Of a stretch of 64,000 nt of DNA, positions 35,208 to 46,157 are shown in pieces. The notes below the pieces were generated by a model. It did no database searches, had not been told where the DNA came from, and saw only the letters and a list, made by a program, of their open reading frames with translations. The position numbers and the translations under genes are program-made. Each line of letters opens with the position of its first letter. Position 1 is the stretch's first letter. This DNA comes from Thozetella sp. PMI_491 (lineage: Eukaryota > Ascomycota > Sordariomycetes > Chaetosphaeriales > Chaetosphaeriaceae): the NCBI GenBank assembly GCA_021432635.1, contig MU270038.1, positions 744,001 to 808,000 on the forward strand, in the 5' to 3' direction.

Positions 35208-36486
35208 TTTGCGGCTTCAACTTCTCTGGAAAGTTTGGTGAAAATTTCCTTCGGGCGACAGGCAGCCCGGGTGTAATGCCTTGGATCATCTGCAGGGGAC
35301 CTTGGTTGTGCGTGGCCCCCCAATACTTGGAAAGCCGCCCCCCCTTTGTGTGGCGGGACCAGGGCCGTGGGAAACTCAGTTCATAGACATGATATCCTGC
35401 CATGAAATTCGAATATAGCATCTCCGCGCTCTAGAAATGCATGGCCTGAAGCGGGTCCAACGCGAAACTAAGGGGTACCGCGGCGCAGCCCTAGCGGTTG
35501 CTAGTGATCTTGTTTGGGATCCCCCAATGACGTGCTGTAGATAACGATGTCGTGGAGCTGGAATCAACATCTCCGGCCAATACTTTCCAGATAAGGGGGT
35601 GAACGTGCGATTTGTTAATCGATGGCCCAGGGGTTACTTTGGCCATTACTGTTCCGGAGAAGAGAAATTCAGTCGCCTCCCCGCCGATTAGCAATCTGAG
35701 TAAGGCAGACCAAGTGGAGGCAAGCACGAGTTCCGAGAACAATTCCCGCTTGCCGCGCACCGGCGATAGAGCGCCATGGCCAACACGGGAGCAGCCTCGC
35801 TTCTGCACGTCGGAGAGGTCGGGCCCAGGAATAAGGCGAGCGCCGGCGGGAGCCTTGCCGCTTCGGGGGCCTGAAGAGCAGCGGCAGACTCGTGTGTCGC
35901 GACACCGGCACCGCCGCTGACTTGCTCACATCCACGCGCGACCCAAGCGACGATTCTGCTGTGCATGCACGCCACAGAATCGCAGCTGCCGTGCATGACC
36001 CACCAGGGGTTGCCATATTCGGAAAGTGGGCTGGCCATTGATAGGCGTTGGGGGCTTCGGGTGTTCGAAAACAGCGACAGCCACCTGTTCGCTTGCAGCG
36101 TTGGATGTTGCTGGCCGCTCTGAGACATGGGGTCTCAAGATTCAAGCATCGCTGCCGTTTCTTCGCTGCGCGTACGATTGCGTCTTGCTTCTCCATGCCC
36201 TTGGCCACTCCCGGAGGGCTCTGGGCGGGGGCCTTTGGCCCAGCCGTTCACGACAACGCTCGCAGGTCGAGCGTTGGGCGAGGAAGAGAATTTCCTTACG
36301 TCGTGAATATCACCACATCCTCTGGATAGACAGGCACGACTGTTTATAAATCGAGCGCTATAGCTCTGCTCGAAGGTTTGTTTCAGTACAGACAACACCG
36401 ACCGCAACAGCAGTGGTCTCTCAACATCCCGTCCTATACCGCACCCTTCAGCACAAAGTCGCCTCCCCAATTACCTTTGCGTAAAA
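35208..36486. other. Spacer and promoter of the His-rich secreted protein gene
   Basis: About 1.3 kb between two plus-strand genes. A TATA-like TATAAAT lies at 36345-36351, about 140 bases before the next start codon, followed by an A/C-rich leader. Opposed frames at 35.5-36.2 kb are not supported as genes. Confidence 0.45.
36345..36351 (+). promoter_or_regulatory. TATA-box-like element
   Basis: TATAAAT in the context tgtttATAAATcg lies 142 bases upstream of the ATG at 36487. The intervening sequence is A/C-rich and free of ATG, as expected of a leader. A clear TATA box suits a regulated or highly expressed secreted-protein gene, but this is inference. Confidence 0.45.
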
Positions 36487-37068
36487 ATGGCGATCTCTCT
36501 CCGACAATACATCGGGCTGTGCATCGTGCTCCTCGTCGCGGATGTATACGCCCGGCCCTCCAGCGGCCACCAGCATCAGCATCACCACCACTCTCACGCA
36601 AGACTTCTGCACCACGGCCGCCACGGCCGGAGTGCCCATGTCCACCAAGATCTATCCGTGGTGTCAAGCCTCGTCGAGGGCCTAGCCGCCGATATCGAGA
36701 GCTCCCACATGGAGCCGAGCGCCAGTGCAGAGCGATCGCACGCCCACGGTGAGAGCCTCGAGGGATCTGCCGCCGATGTGGTAGACCTGGTTGCTGGCAT
36801 GTCGGAAAAGCTCGCCTCGGTCGTCCGCGACCTGAAGGCGGACGACTTCAACCCCGGAGGCCTCGTGACAGCAGTGACGGCAGCGGTGACATCAACCGAA
36901 CACCACGAGTCGGGCTCCACTGAGCGAAAGAGAACCAACCTCCGTGCAATGAAACTTGGCGAGCTCCTCCCCAGAAAGTCGAAGCCTGCCAGCGGGGGGA
37001 CTCTAGAGCGCCTGATGCATACGAGGAGGAGAAACTCGCGCCGCGAGGGTCACGGGCACGACTTGTGA
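36487..37068 (+). CDS. Small secreted His-rich protein of unknown function
   Basis: Single-exon frame of 193 codons. It starts with a probable signal peptide (MAISLRQYIGLCIVLLVADVYA, cleavage likely after residue 22). The mature N-terminus is strikingly His-rich, with 12 histidines between residues 28 and 53 (HQHQHHHHSH, then HHGRHGRSAHVH). The rest is hydrophilic and partly helical (SSLVEGLAADIESS, DVVDLVAGMSEKLASVVRDL). The C-terminus is very basic (LMHTRRRNSRREGHGHDL) with dibasic sites such as ERKR that Kex2-type proteases could cut. Mature cysteines are absent, which is unlike many effectors. Histidine clusters of this kind often bind Zn, Cu or Ni; that role is inferred. The ATG has a good context (aaaaATGGCG) and a TATA-like box lies 142 bases upstream. 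I recognise no family. Confidence 0.72.
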   Translation: MAISLRQYIGLCIVLLVADVYARPSSGHQHQHHHHSHARLLHHGRHGRSAHVHQDLSVVSSLVEGLAADIESSHMEPSASAERSHAHGESLEGSAADVVDLVAGMSEKLASVVRDLKADDFNPGGLVTAVTAAVTSTEHHESGSTERKRTNLRAMKLGELLPRKSKPASGGTLERLMHTRRRNSRREGHGHDL

Positions 37069-37513
37069 GCCCCATTCATGCGGGGAGAGGAAACAAGACG
37101 CCTCGGCTAGAAAAGAGGTGCTATCTGCCACGCAGGGACTGTCTACAAACGGGTTTAAAAATTCTACGGGGGAGACACGATTGGCGGTTTAGGTGTTTGA
37201 TACGAGGTGTTTTAACCCTGACTTATTTCAATTCTCAACGATGAGGCGGTACTTCTTCTGGGCACCGGGTATATTTTTTTGTATAGCTCGGAAAGATTGA
37301 CCATACCACCCATTTTTGGCGGCAAATATCCTGCTGCAGTAGCTGACGCCAATATATCTCCTTTGTCTCCTGAAAACTAAGCCCGCTTCGTAAAGGCAAT
37401 AAGCTCGCTCTATAGATGCGACGACTGTCTATGCTCTTAAGTTGAAAAAAGCCGACCGCCAACGGCCACTCTCGATGCTGATCTGTCTATCATGGGGCTC
37501 CATCCTGCGCCGT
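37069..37513. other. Convergent 3' spacer
   Basis: About 445 bases between the stop codons of the His-rich protein gene and the cystathionine gamma-lyase gene. No gene is visible. Confidence 0.55.
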
Positions 37514-38908
37514 CTAGTGACTGCTGGTCCCGTTGACGACAGTGACGCCGTTGGTGCCGTTGGCCGGCTTAGTCGACTCGGACACTGCACGCTCAGCCGC
37601 TTGAAGTACGTCCTTCACTAGGTCTGCGGCGTCCTCCACTCCGCAGCTGATGCGGACTAGGTCATCAAAAACGCCGACACTACCCCGTCCCGAAATGTCA
37701 GCCGTGCACAAACCACAGGGGATAAAACTGGTTTCACTTACGCTTCCCTCTGATCCTTGGGGATGCCAGCATGTGTCATGGCGGAGGGAACCTCGACGAG
37801 ACTAGGTGCCCGTTAGTGTTTGCGCCTGCGGTAGGGACGGAATAGATGAGACCACATACCTTTCAACACCTCCCAGGGACTCGGCTAGCGTAAAGATTGT
37901 GGTGAGTTGGCAAAACCGCTCCGCCGCCGCGTGGCCGCCCCGGATGCGGAACGAGAGCATGCCCCCACCCATACCGTCGCGATGCTGCTTCCTCGCGATG
38001 GCTCGGTGAGGGTGCGAGTCGAGGCCGGGGTAATTCACGGCGATGACGTACGGGCTCGCCTCCAGGGCCCGCGCAACCGCAGTAGCGTTTTGGGTGGCCT
38101 CGCGGGCGCGGAGGTGCAGCGTCTTCAGGCCGCGGTGGGCGAGCCATGAGTCGAAAGCCGAAGGGACGGCGCCGATAGCGTTCTGCAGGAACGACAGCCT
38201 TGCCAACAGCTCGTCGCTGTTAAAAGCAGCCACGCCCATGACAACATCGCTGTGGCCATTGATGTACTTTGTGACACTGTGAACTACGATGTCGGCACCG
38301 TGGTCGAGCGGGTTCTGGACGTAAGGTGACAGGAAAGTGTTGTCAACCACGACCAGGACTCCGTGCTTGTGGGCCTGCGTGGCGACAGCGCGGATGTCAA
38401 CCAGACGAAGGGTGGGGTTGCTAGGGCTTTCGATCCACACCAGCTTGGTGTTCTCGGTGAGGTGCTCACTGATGTCAACCTCGATTTCTGGAGTGAAGGT
38501 GACCTTGACACCATGGGCCTTGGCTACCTGGGTGAAGTAGCGGTGGGTGCCGCCGTAGACGTCCGACACGGAGATGACATGCGAGCCAGCGGCCAGCGAC
38601 TGCAGGATAGTTGCGGTGGTGGCGCTCCCGGACGAGAAGGCGAGAGCGTGCTTTGCATTCTCGAGCGCGGCCACCGCGGTCTCGAAGTTGGTCCGGTTCG
38701 GGTTGGAGCTGCGCGAGTACTCGTATGCGCCGACCGGCTTGCCCACGGCTGTCTGGGCAAAGGTGGTGGAGAGGGAGATGGGCTCGATGACGGCGCCGGT
38801 GGCAGGATCATGGGGACTTCCGGCGTGCACGGCCAGGGTACCGAAGCCGTGGACCGGGGAAGGAGCCCGGGGGGGCGTGGTGATGGGGTGGTCGTTGAGC
38901 ACCGTCAT
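37514..38908 (-). CDS. CYS3: Cystathionine gamma-lyase (PLP enzyme), 3 exons
   Basis: Cytosolic pyridoxal-phosphate enzyme of the Cys/Met metabolism family. It cleaves cystathionine to cysteine, 2-oxobutyrate and ammonia in reverse transsulfuration. Exons are 37860-38908, 37742-37801 and 37514-37679, giving 424 residues. Splicing restores [42 protein letters not shown], which is characteristic of the family. N-terminal hallmarks are FGTLAVHAG, PISLSTTFAQ and YEYSRSSNPNRTNFE. The PLP lysine is K214 or close to it in VHSVTKYINGHSDVVMG. The substrate-site serine lies in [16 protein letters not shown]. The true ATG is at 38908; the codon at 38932 is GTG. Length exceeds yeast Cys3 (394) mainly because of an N-terminal extension and a low-complexity tail (SESTKPANGTNGVT). 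Cystathionine gamma-synthase is a related alternative, but this short form and the motif set fit the lyase. Confidence 0.9.
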
Positions 38909-41900
38909 GGCTCCGATCGATGGCGAGATCACGAATGCTAGTGGCGGACCTTGCTTTCCCCCTGGTTCGAGTTCAATCTAGCCAGCTAGGTTCCGCTGGG
39001 GACACCGCGCTGCTGCTTCCAATCAGGCTGGGGGTCCCGAGGGAAAGATGGGGAAGGGGTTTCGCTGGTGGTTGTTAGGCGGTGACACCGTGGGGGTACG
39101 ATATAATAGCGGCAGAGAGAGATAGATCGAATCGTGGGGTCGCGAACTGCAGGGGCCGGGCGGCCACACTTTGGATATGTAATGGTCCGCGACGCCTTTT
39201 AGATGTCGTCGGTGGTGGATGGTGCAATATGAGGAGCGATGGTGCGATTGAGACAAAAGAGGTAGGGAAAATCTGAGTTTAGGCCGTGAAATGCCGAACC
39301 CGTATCCAATTGTCCGAGACCAGGAACCTTTTGGGGTCTCTTGCTTGTCTTTGTAGAGAAGTTTTGCTCCACGAGGGGGCTCTTGGTGGGGTACGGTGTT
39401 TGGAGGGGCTCAGAGGAGGGGTCTTGCCGGATGGAGATGGTGCGGGTAAGACTTGCCCTAAGCTCAAGGTAGCGAGTGCTAAGAATTACGCCACGTGTTG
39501 AGAGGGAACTTTACGGAGGCGTCAGAGATCAGAGGTCCTGACTGCCCTAGTGCACGCTGGTGGCCCTAGATTGATCAAGAGCAAAGAAAGACAACCAAAC
39601 CACCTAATATACACTCTTCGGGGGCGCCCTTGATTCCACAGCGGTTTCGACCGACTTCGCCCATTTGAAATCGACCCTGCTGAGCAATCAGGGCGCTCGG
39701 GCGTTCACCGCCTCGGGTATTCCTCGCTGGTTGTCATACCTCTGCCTTGTACCCTCCCTCCTAGTACTCGGCATTGGGTCGTCGTACGTAATGGTCCAAT
39801 CCCCAGGTCCAACCTCGGGTCGACGTCTCTCCGCATCCATGGCTAAACACGGGTGATGGTCACTCAACCCAAGGGCGCGCACAGCGGCACAGGTGCTTAT
39901 CTCAGTTGCGTTACCAACATCAGGCCCGGATGAACAATGTTTTCCGATAAGGAATCCTTGACCCAATGAAGCCACTCATTTCCATGTGCCATGTCATGTA
40001 TGCCAGATGAAGGCCTATAATATTTCTTCGCATGCTTTTTTCGTCCTAGCAAGTCTCAACGTGCTCTTTCAATGGCCGCTGTTGACGGCTTGTCGCGAAA
40101 TTGCTCTGGGAAAACCGAAGGGCTCTCTTCTTTCCGCGGCACGCTGGCTGTTAGAGCCCAGGCTAGCGCCGGGCCAGAAATGTTTGCAGCGAGATCTGTC
40201 TTGTTCAACCCTGACCCATTGCCACGGGGCGGGCTTGGGGCCTGCCTACGCTCGGCCCCCTGTCCTAGCTTATTCTTTTGTAAAAGGCACTGGGGTTACC
40301 TATCTACTTCGTGCCTTTTTGTCTGCTAGCCATAGGTAGGCGTGCCAGCGGCTGCATAGGCGGCGTTGTCAGCATCAGCATTGGACGGGGGAGCCTCTAT
40401 GTTGCCAGTAACATAGCCGTGGATGGCTACTAGCTGGCGTATGTCCTTTCTGAAGAACAGGTATGGCTGTCGACGGCACGGCACCTGTGGGTTCGGTATG
40501 GTGTTAGTCTGCGACTGCGCGCTAGTGGGAACCTATCCGATAGGCGCGATCTTTCTGCGCACCCCCCGCAATGCGGTGCTCCGAAGGGAAGACGTTGGTA
40601 TTTGAGAGCGTTTCCCGGGTTTCACGAAGCCCGGCCCACTAAGAGAGTACGGATAATACGCAAGTCAGAAATAAAACGAAAATAATAACAGCCCTGGAAA
40701 TATCCTTTCACGGCTATGTGGTTGGCAACGTCCGTGCCGAGCCCCTGGCGCTGGAGTCTCGGTCGGCAGGAAGAGCTGCATGGCGGATCGGCGACACAGC
40801 CTGCAGTCCACAAGTGCCGAGTCGATATTGGTATGTCTACATCACCGAGAAGGTGAAGCGTTTGCACGTGCAAGCTTTGTCGACAGCCTGGGCCGAGGCT
40901 CATCGATGGCATGCCTGCGATGTAAAAGGAGGCCGGTCGTCGCTGCTCGTACGAGGACGGGCGAGTGTAGCGAACGGATCTTGGTTCGTCTCACTGCGGT
41001 AGCCTGTCTTATTGTCCAGTGGGAGAGTGAGAGGCACACACAGACAACTCAAGTGCGTGCGCGTGTCTACGTCGAAGACCCGGCACCGCTCCTCTTGCGG
41101 CACGAGGAACCCGGCACTGGCCGGTTGGCCTAGGATCGACCGGGCCCATCGCACCGGCACCCCACAGTGGCGACTCCACCCCGGGCCATCGCTCTTTATG
41201 CATCGGAGCTCAAAGGGCGCCGCATCCGCTTCGATTTGCTTTCGCTGAGAGCGATTTGTAGGTGCTAGGCATACTCGTATTCGTGTGTGGTGCGGTGGCT
41301 GATATGACAACAGCACAGGTCACGTCAAGAAAGGACGAAGAAGACAAGGATGCCCGGTACGTAGGGATAGGTAGGGATAGACAGTCAACGCTCAGGCAAG
41401 TCGGGTAGGTACCTCACTTTTGGTGGCCGCCCGACCCCCTCCCTCCGAGCCTTTCGGGTCCTTCCCACGCCGGACATGGGGCACGAGGAAGGGGCTCTCC
41501 TGGTTACATAGTATGCCACCACAGGTTGGTCTCCAGGCTAACTGCTTGGGCTAGAGGCGCCACCATCCGAGCTCCACCCCTGAATCGCTTAGTCTTTCTC
41601 ATTGGCCACGCCGGGGCTAGCACAAATCCCGAACGTCGCGGCGGCTTCCACGAGCCAGCGCCTGGCAGACCTGCTTTCTGGCTTCGCTTCCTGGTGTTTG
41701 CATGTCACACAAACACTCTCGCGAACAGCACTTGCAAACCAATATCCGTACACGCCACGCACAAAACCCACCCACTCCAACATAACTCGGCATACAGGCA
41801 CCCGAGTCCGGCCCCCACCACCCGCGCTGTGCCACCCGACTATGGCGGATGCGACACGGCCGACCCGCGAGCGAAGGCGCAGCAATTGACCCCACGCGAA

Positions 41901-41936
41901 GCCGAATAGCCTCACTGGACTCACCACAGACGCATC
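38909..41936. other. Divergent 3-kb spacer, no supported gene
   Basis: Lies between the starts of the cystathionine gamma-lyase gene (minus) and the Zn2Cys6 regulator (plus). Frames at 39.7-41.3 kb are short and overlapping, and resemble no family. A TAGGTACCT palindrome occurs near 41406, next to short direct repeats of GGTAGGGATA at about 41370-41380. Confidence 0.45.
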
Positions 41937-43678
41937 ATGGGTCCGCGCCGCTCCCACAAGAAGTCAAGGGCCGGGTGCCGGAGGTGCAAAGGCCGGAAGA
42001 TCAAGGTACGAGGGCGAACATGCAGGAAGAGGGGAGGGAGCGGCTGCAGCAGCGGCTGCGGGAGCGGCCGAGGAGGGGCGCAGATGGATTGCCCCAGGAA
42101 TACAAATGTGATGCTGAGCTGACCACAATCTTGATGTAGTGCGATGAAGTCCACCCTCGCTGTGGTCCCTGCATGAAGCACGGTGTACCATGCGATTTTG
42201 AACACCCGGAGCTCGTCGACGAGCCGCTCGTCCCCCAGCCAGGCTCCGCCAACTCGCCCGGAACCAGCAGTGTGTCATCCTTGACCAGCCCAGTCACCCC
42301 GGCCTCCTCTACGGTTGACTTCCAATCGCCGCCCAACGGACCGCTCCCCGGATCCCTTACCCTCAGAACCCCATTATATCGGCCGCCCGCCTATGCGGCC
42401 GTATCAAGTGCCACACCCCCGAGAAACAGGCTACTGGAGCTCAAGCTCATGCACCAGTACACCGCCATGACCTGCAAGACCTTCACCTTCACCGCACCCG
42501 TCACAGAGGAGATATGGAAACACACGGTGCCGACCCTCGCCTTTTCTGGCTCCCAGCATCTAGCCGATGCCATCCTAGCCGTCGCCGCCCTGCACCTGCG
42601 CAGCCTTCAACCCAACGACAAGGAGATCGTGCGAGCCTCGCACGCCTACATGGCGGCGTCGCTGGCCGAGTACAGCGCGACGCTAACCAAGGGCATCGAT
42701 AACAACAATGCCGAGTCCCTCTTCCTGACCTCGGCCCTCATCGCCTTCCAGTCCACCGCCACCCGCGTATTTATGAAGGATGAGTTAAGCACAACCCTAA
42801 ATAACTCCATCAACGGCGACTCTGGCTCGAGCAGGACTACCGGCGCTGGTGGCTATGCCATTCCATTCTCATGGTTCCACGCCTTTCAGGGCGTTAAGGC
42901 CATCACGGCATCATCATGGCAGTGGCTTCGCCAGAGCCACGTCGTCACCCAGGTCATCAACTCGCAGGCTGTACTGCAGCTTGACTTCACTGCCTACCAA
43001 GGCACTTTCTTTGGCCACCTGTTGGATGGGCTCGAGGAGGAAATAGCGAGCCTGGACGTGGGTCGTGACAGCCACCATCCCAGCCAAGCTGAAACCTTCG
43101 GCTTCGAGGTACCGCCATTACCTGGCCAAGCACATGAAGCCCCCGGTATGCCGAGGGACCAGGCCACACAAACGCGTATCGCTTATCTGCACGCCGTTGC
43201 GGTGCTCAACTGGGCACACAAAATCCCGCATAAGGGCGCGCCGCTCACCTTCCCAGCCACAGTCTCGCGGCGGTATATCGAGCTGCTCCAAGAGGGACGA
43301 CCTCGCGCGCTCGCCATCCTCGCGTGCTTTTTCGCCCTGCTCAAGTCTCTAGACAGCATCTGGTGGGTACACGGTATGGCGCGGCGCGAAGTGCTGGGCG
43401 TCGTCAGCTTGTTCAACAGCGACTTCTTAGGCCCGGAGGCATACCGGGAATGGTGGCCGCATCTAGAGTGGGCGACGCGCATCGCGCTTTACAACGACGA
43501 CGGCGGCGTGATCCCGGCCGAAATCTGGGGCTCCGACTGGCTCGCTGAGGAACAGGCACTTGCCCAAGGTAATTCGGACATGTTCGGCCATATTGAGATG
43601 CTGAGCCATGTCCTTTCCCCGCTACAACCCTTGCCAGTAGTACCGGGACCGCCTTCGGGCGTGCCCGGGAACTCTTGA
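41937..43678 (+). CDS. Zn2Cys6 transcription factor, UPC2-like, 2 exons
   Basis: Predicted 535-residue nuclear regulator from exons 41937-42005 and 42140-43678. The intron splits the zinc cluster between K23 and C24. The spliced binuclear cluster is C14-x2-C17-x6-C24-x6-C31-x2-C34-x6-C41, with the basic stretch CRRCKGRKIKC and the ending HGVPCDFEHPE seen in sterol-uptake-control (UPC2) type regulators. A Ser/Pro-rich linker follows, then a helical effector domain from about residue 150 (LMHQYTAMTCKTFTF, IWKHTVPTLAFSGSQHLADAILAVAALHL) typical of that family. UPC2 itself controls ergosterol genes, but most filamentous fungi hold many UPC2-like paralogues of unknown targets, so sterol control should not be assumed. 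The start is set by the conserved RSHKKSRAGC just before the cluster. It is convergent with RPF2, and no obvious target cluster adjoins it. Confidence 0.88.
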
Positions 43679-44334
43679 AATTTCCCCTACGCATATTACA
43701 GTTACGCGGTCGCCAAGGTCCAAAAGAGGGGACACAAAGCCTACGGCTGGTGTACGAATTGGCGAGGAAGAGCCAACACCGTTCGGCTTGAACCGTGCCA
43801 GTCAAGGCCGGCCGGCCACAATATCAAGCCACGAGAACCTCACTGGGCTGCGAATGCTAGCAGCGCCGCAGAGGGGTAGGCGACATGATCCAAAAGGGGT
43901 AAAGCAGGCATTATCAAAGCATGCGGAGCAAGCTTTTCTTGGTGAAGAAACCAATCCCGGCACGGGGCAGGGGGGAGTTACAATAGACATGGGAAATCTA
44001 GGCGGGCACAGGCGCATGAGCTCAGGAAGCAGTGTCCAGGCGGCAGATCCAGGGTATAAAAGTTACCCTAGGCATCTGGTAGTGATTCACGGACCGTTAG
44101 GATTTGACGGATGCAATTTTGAGAAATGCAGTATGGGTACGGTACGAGGGACGTTGTATGTATGTATGCACGTATGCATGTATGTATGTCTGTAGCGAAG
44201 GCCATCTCGGTCCTTCGAGATATGTTGATATTCACTATCTTAACGCCCCAAGACGCCCGTTGGATGAACCTGTTTTCTTGACCCCAACGCCATAACTGCC
44301 CGCGGAACCAGATATTGGGACGACCTGCAGCTTC
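43679..44334. other. Convergent 3' spacer with a tetranucleotide repeat
   Basis: About 655 bases between the regulator stop and the RPF2 stop. A (TATG)n microsatellite lies at 44156-44192 (listed separately). No gene seen. Confidence 0.55.
44156..44192. repeat. (TATG)n microsatellite, interrupted
   Basis: About nine TATG units, interrupted by CACG and CATG variants (tatgtatgtatgcacg and on). It lies in the shared 3' region of the regulator and RPF2 genes. Confidence 0.85.
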
Positions 44335-45530
44335 TCACGCTTTTCGTTTTCTCCTCGACTCGCCATCGCTCACAGCATCGTCGGCGGCGACCTCGGCAGC
44401 GACCTCGGCGGCGCCGTCGTCTCGGCTCCGCTTCAAACCCTTCATCTTGCGCGTCTGGAGAGTGTTCAGGTCTTGCTTGCCTGGGTGCACACGACCCAAT
44501 TTGTCGCCAATGACGTCCGTCGAGATGTTCTTCTTGGTCCTCTCCTCTGTCGTCTTCGCCTTCTTCATCGCGAGGCGCAGCGTCGACTCGTCAGGTTCCC
44601 GCATGCGGCCGAGCCGGAGGTCCATGCGAGGCCCAATCTCCTCCAGCTCGACCCGTGGCAGTCGCTGCCCGCTGCGCTTGGTCTGGATCGAGTAAACGCG
44701 CAGGTGCAGAACGGGCTTCGTTGACGGGTCGTCGCCCACCTCGTTAGAAGTGGGCTCGTCGGCGCTCACGACGATGATATATCTCAAGCCCTCGACGTCG
44801 ATCTTGCCGGATGTCACATCGCCCTTGAACAGGTCCGTGAAAAAGCTCTTGGCCATGGTCCACTCGTTGGCCACAGGTGACTCGAAGGCGGTACCGACGA
44901 ACGACAAGAGCGGTCGCGACCCGATGGTGAACTTTTGGTTCTTGAACTGCGCTAGCGTCCGGAAGGAGGTGGCATCCAAGTAGAGCTCTAGCATGTCGAG
45001 GATCTTGTGGTCGAACGTCCGCGCCAGCGTCAGCGTGCTGGGCCGTTTCTTGCTGCTACTGCCGAAAACGAGAAGACCTAGAGCGGCGCGGGGTTAGTAT
45101 CCACGCTTTTTAACTCCCAAGAAAAAGTAGGTGTGCCCCGAAGTCCGAGAGCTGAGGCACGTACTGGTATCGTTCTTCTCGCTAAAGAATTCGAGCGAGC
45201 TCGCATCTTCGAAGGGGTGACTGGGTGGGGGGGTTAGCCTGTCGGCAGGTGAGAGGAATGCCGGGTTAGAGGACACACATTGGATTCTTCTTGGTAAATT
45301 TTATGGCATTCGGGAGAACCAGCTGGTGCAGGTCGGCCATCGCATCTTGTACGACTTGGCTTGCTGTTGTCTGCGCCGAGTTAGAGCTGAGGCTTGAATC
45401 CGGGGGCTCGACTGGGAGCACCTACGCCTCGGAGGAACAACGCCTTCTTGGGCCCCTCAATGGCCTTCGGCTCACGCTCCGCGAGTATCCGCTTCGACCG
45501 GGCGGTCTTGGGTTTGATTTGACGCAACAT
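44335..45530 (-). CDS. RPF2: Ribosome production factor 2 (Brix domain), 4 exons
   Basis: Nucleolar Brix-domain protein that, with Rrs1, brings the 5S RNP (5S rRNA, uL5, uL18) into pre-60S particles. Exons are 45426-45530, 45279-45370, 45165-45220 and 44335-45077, giving 331 residues (yeast Rpf2 has 344). Introns are 55, 58 and 87 nt with donors GTAGGT, GTGTGT and GTACGT. The spliced product reads MLRQIKPKTARSKRIL at the start, IHPFEDASSLEFFSEKND in the middle, and LPRVELEEIGPRMDLRLGR then GDKLGRVHPGKQDL...LQTRKMKGLK near the end. All are hallmarks of the family and align with yeast Rpf2. The tail is basic and acidic low complexity (RRKRKA). The gene is divergent from the GFA protein gene, with 627 bases between start codons that probably form a shared promoter region. 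Confidence 0.92.
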
Positions 45531-46157
45531 AGCTGCCAGGTAGAGGTTCGAAGAGGCAGGTGCAAGATAACCTGGGAAGAGGCCGGAGCTAGGTATTTCT
45601 TCGTAGAGGAAAAAAAAAATCCCAGCGATCAGGACCCCGTGGTTTTACCGAAGGACCCCGCGCTTATCGATAACAACCGCATTAGACCCCTGCAAGGCTG
45701 CAAGCCCACAAGCCCACTTTTGTCTCATTCGCCGCCTCTTCAGGGCGGCAAGTCAGCCTCCTCTCCTGGTCGTTCTAGGTCCCTTCTGGCGGTCTCCAAG
45801 TACCTACGGTTAGGAGTCCGAGCTCTACCGCCATACTCGTGCAATATCCAGAAGGGAGGTCGCTCTGGGAGCGTTCCTGTCCCGCTATATCGCGAGAGCG
45901 AGCCCCTGGAATAAGCCCGCATTCAATCATGCCGAGTGGTTTCTAATTGGCCCATCAAATACGTGGGAGACCTCAGGAAGAACAGCCCCAGCAACGGTTA
46001 GCTCCGCTCAGGCGCCCTGCGAACGACAGGGAATAGTTGGCCTTTGCCTCTTAAGAGGAGCTCGACTACTAGCGAAGTAGGATACTTTGTAAACACACTC
46101 TTGTGAGGCGTAGCTGTACACACTCTTCCCATCTAAACGGACTTGCAAACCGCAGTC
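45531..46157. other. Divergent promoter region of RPF2 and the GFA gene
   Basis: These 627 bases separate the two start codons. The stretch includes an A-run at about 45611-45620. No convincing regulatory motif or coding region was recognised; the open frame on the plus strand overlaps RPF2 exon 1. Confidence 0.5.

Noticed and set aside
38909-38932. Upstream start for cystathionine gamma-lyase at 38932
   Set aside because: The codon there is GTG, not ATG; the first in-frame ATG is at 38908 with a good context.
38363-38981. Plus-strand frames inside the cystathionine gamma-lyase gene
   Set aside because: They lie antisense to conserved PLP-enzyme motifs and are shadows of that coding sequence.
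46143-46157. Upstream start for the GFA protein at 46143
   Set aside because: The codon is TTG; the ATG at 46158 is in a better context and gives a normal N-terminus.
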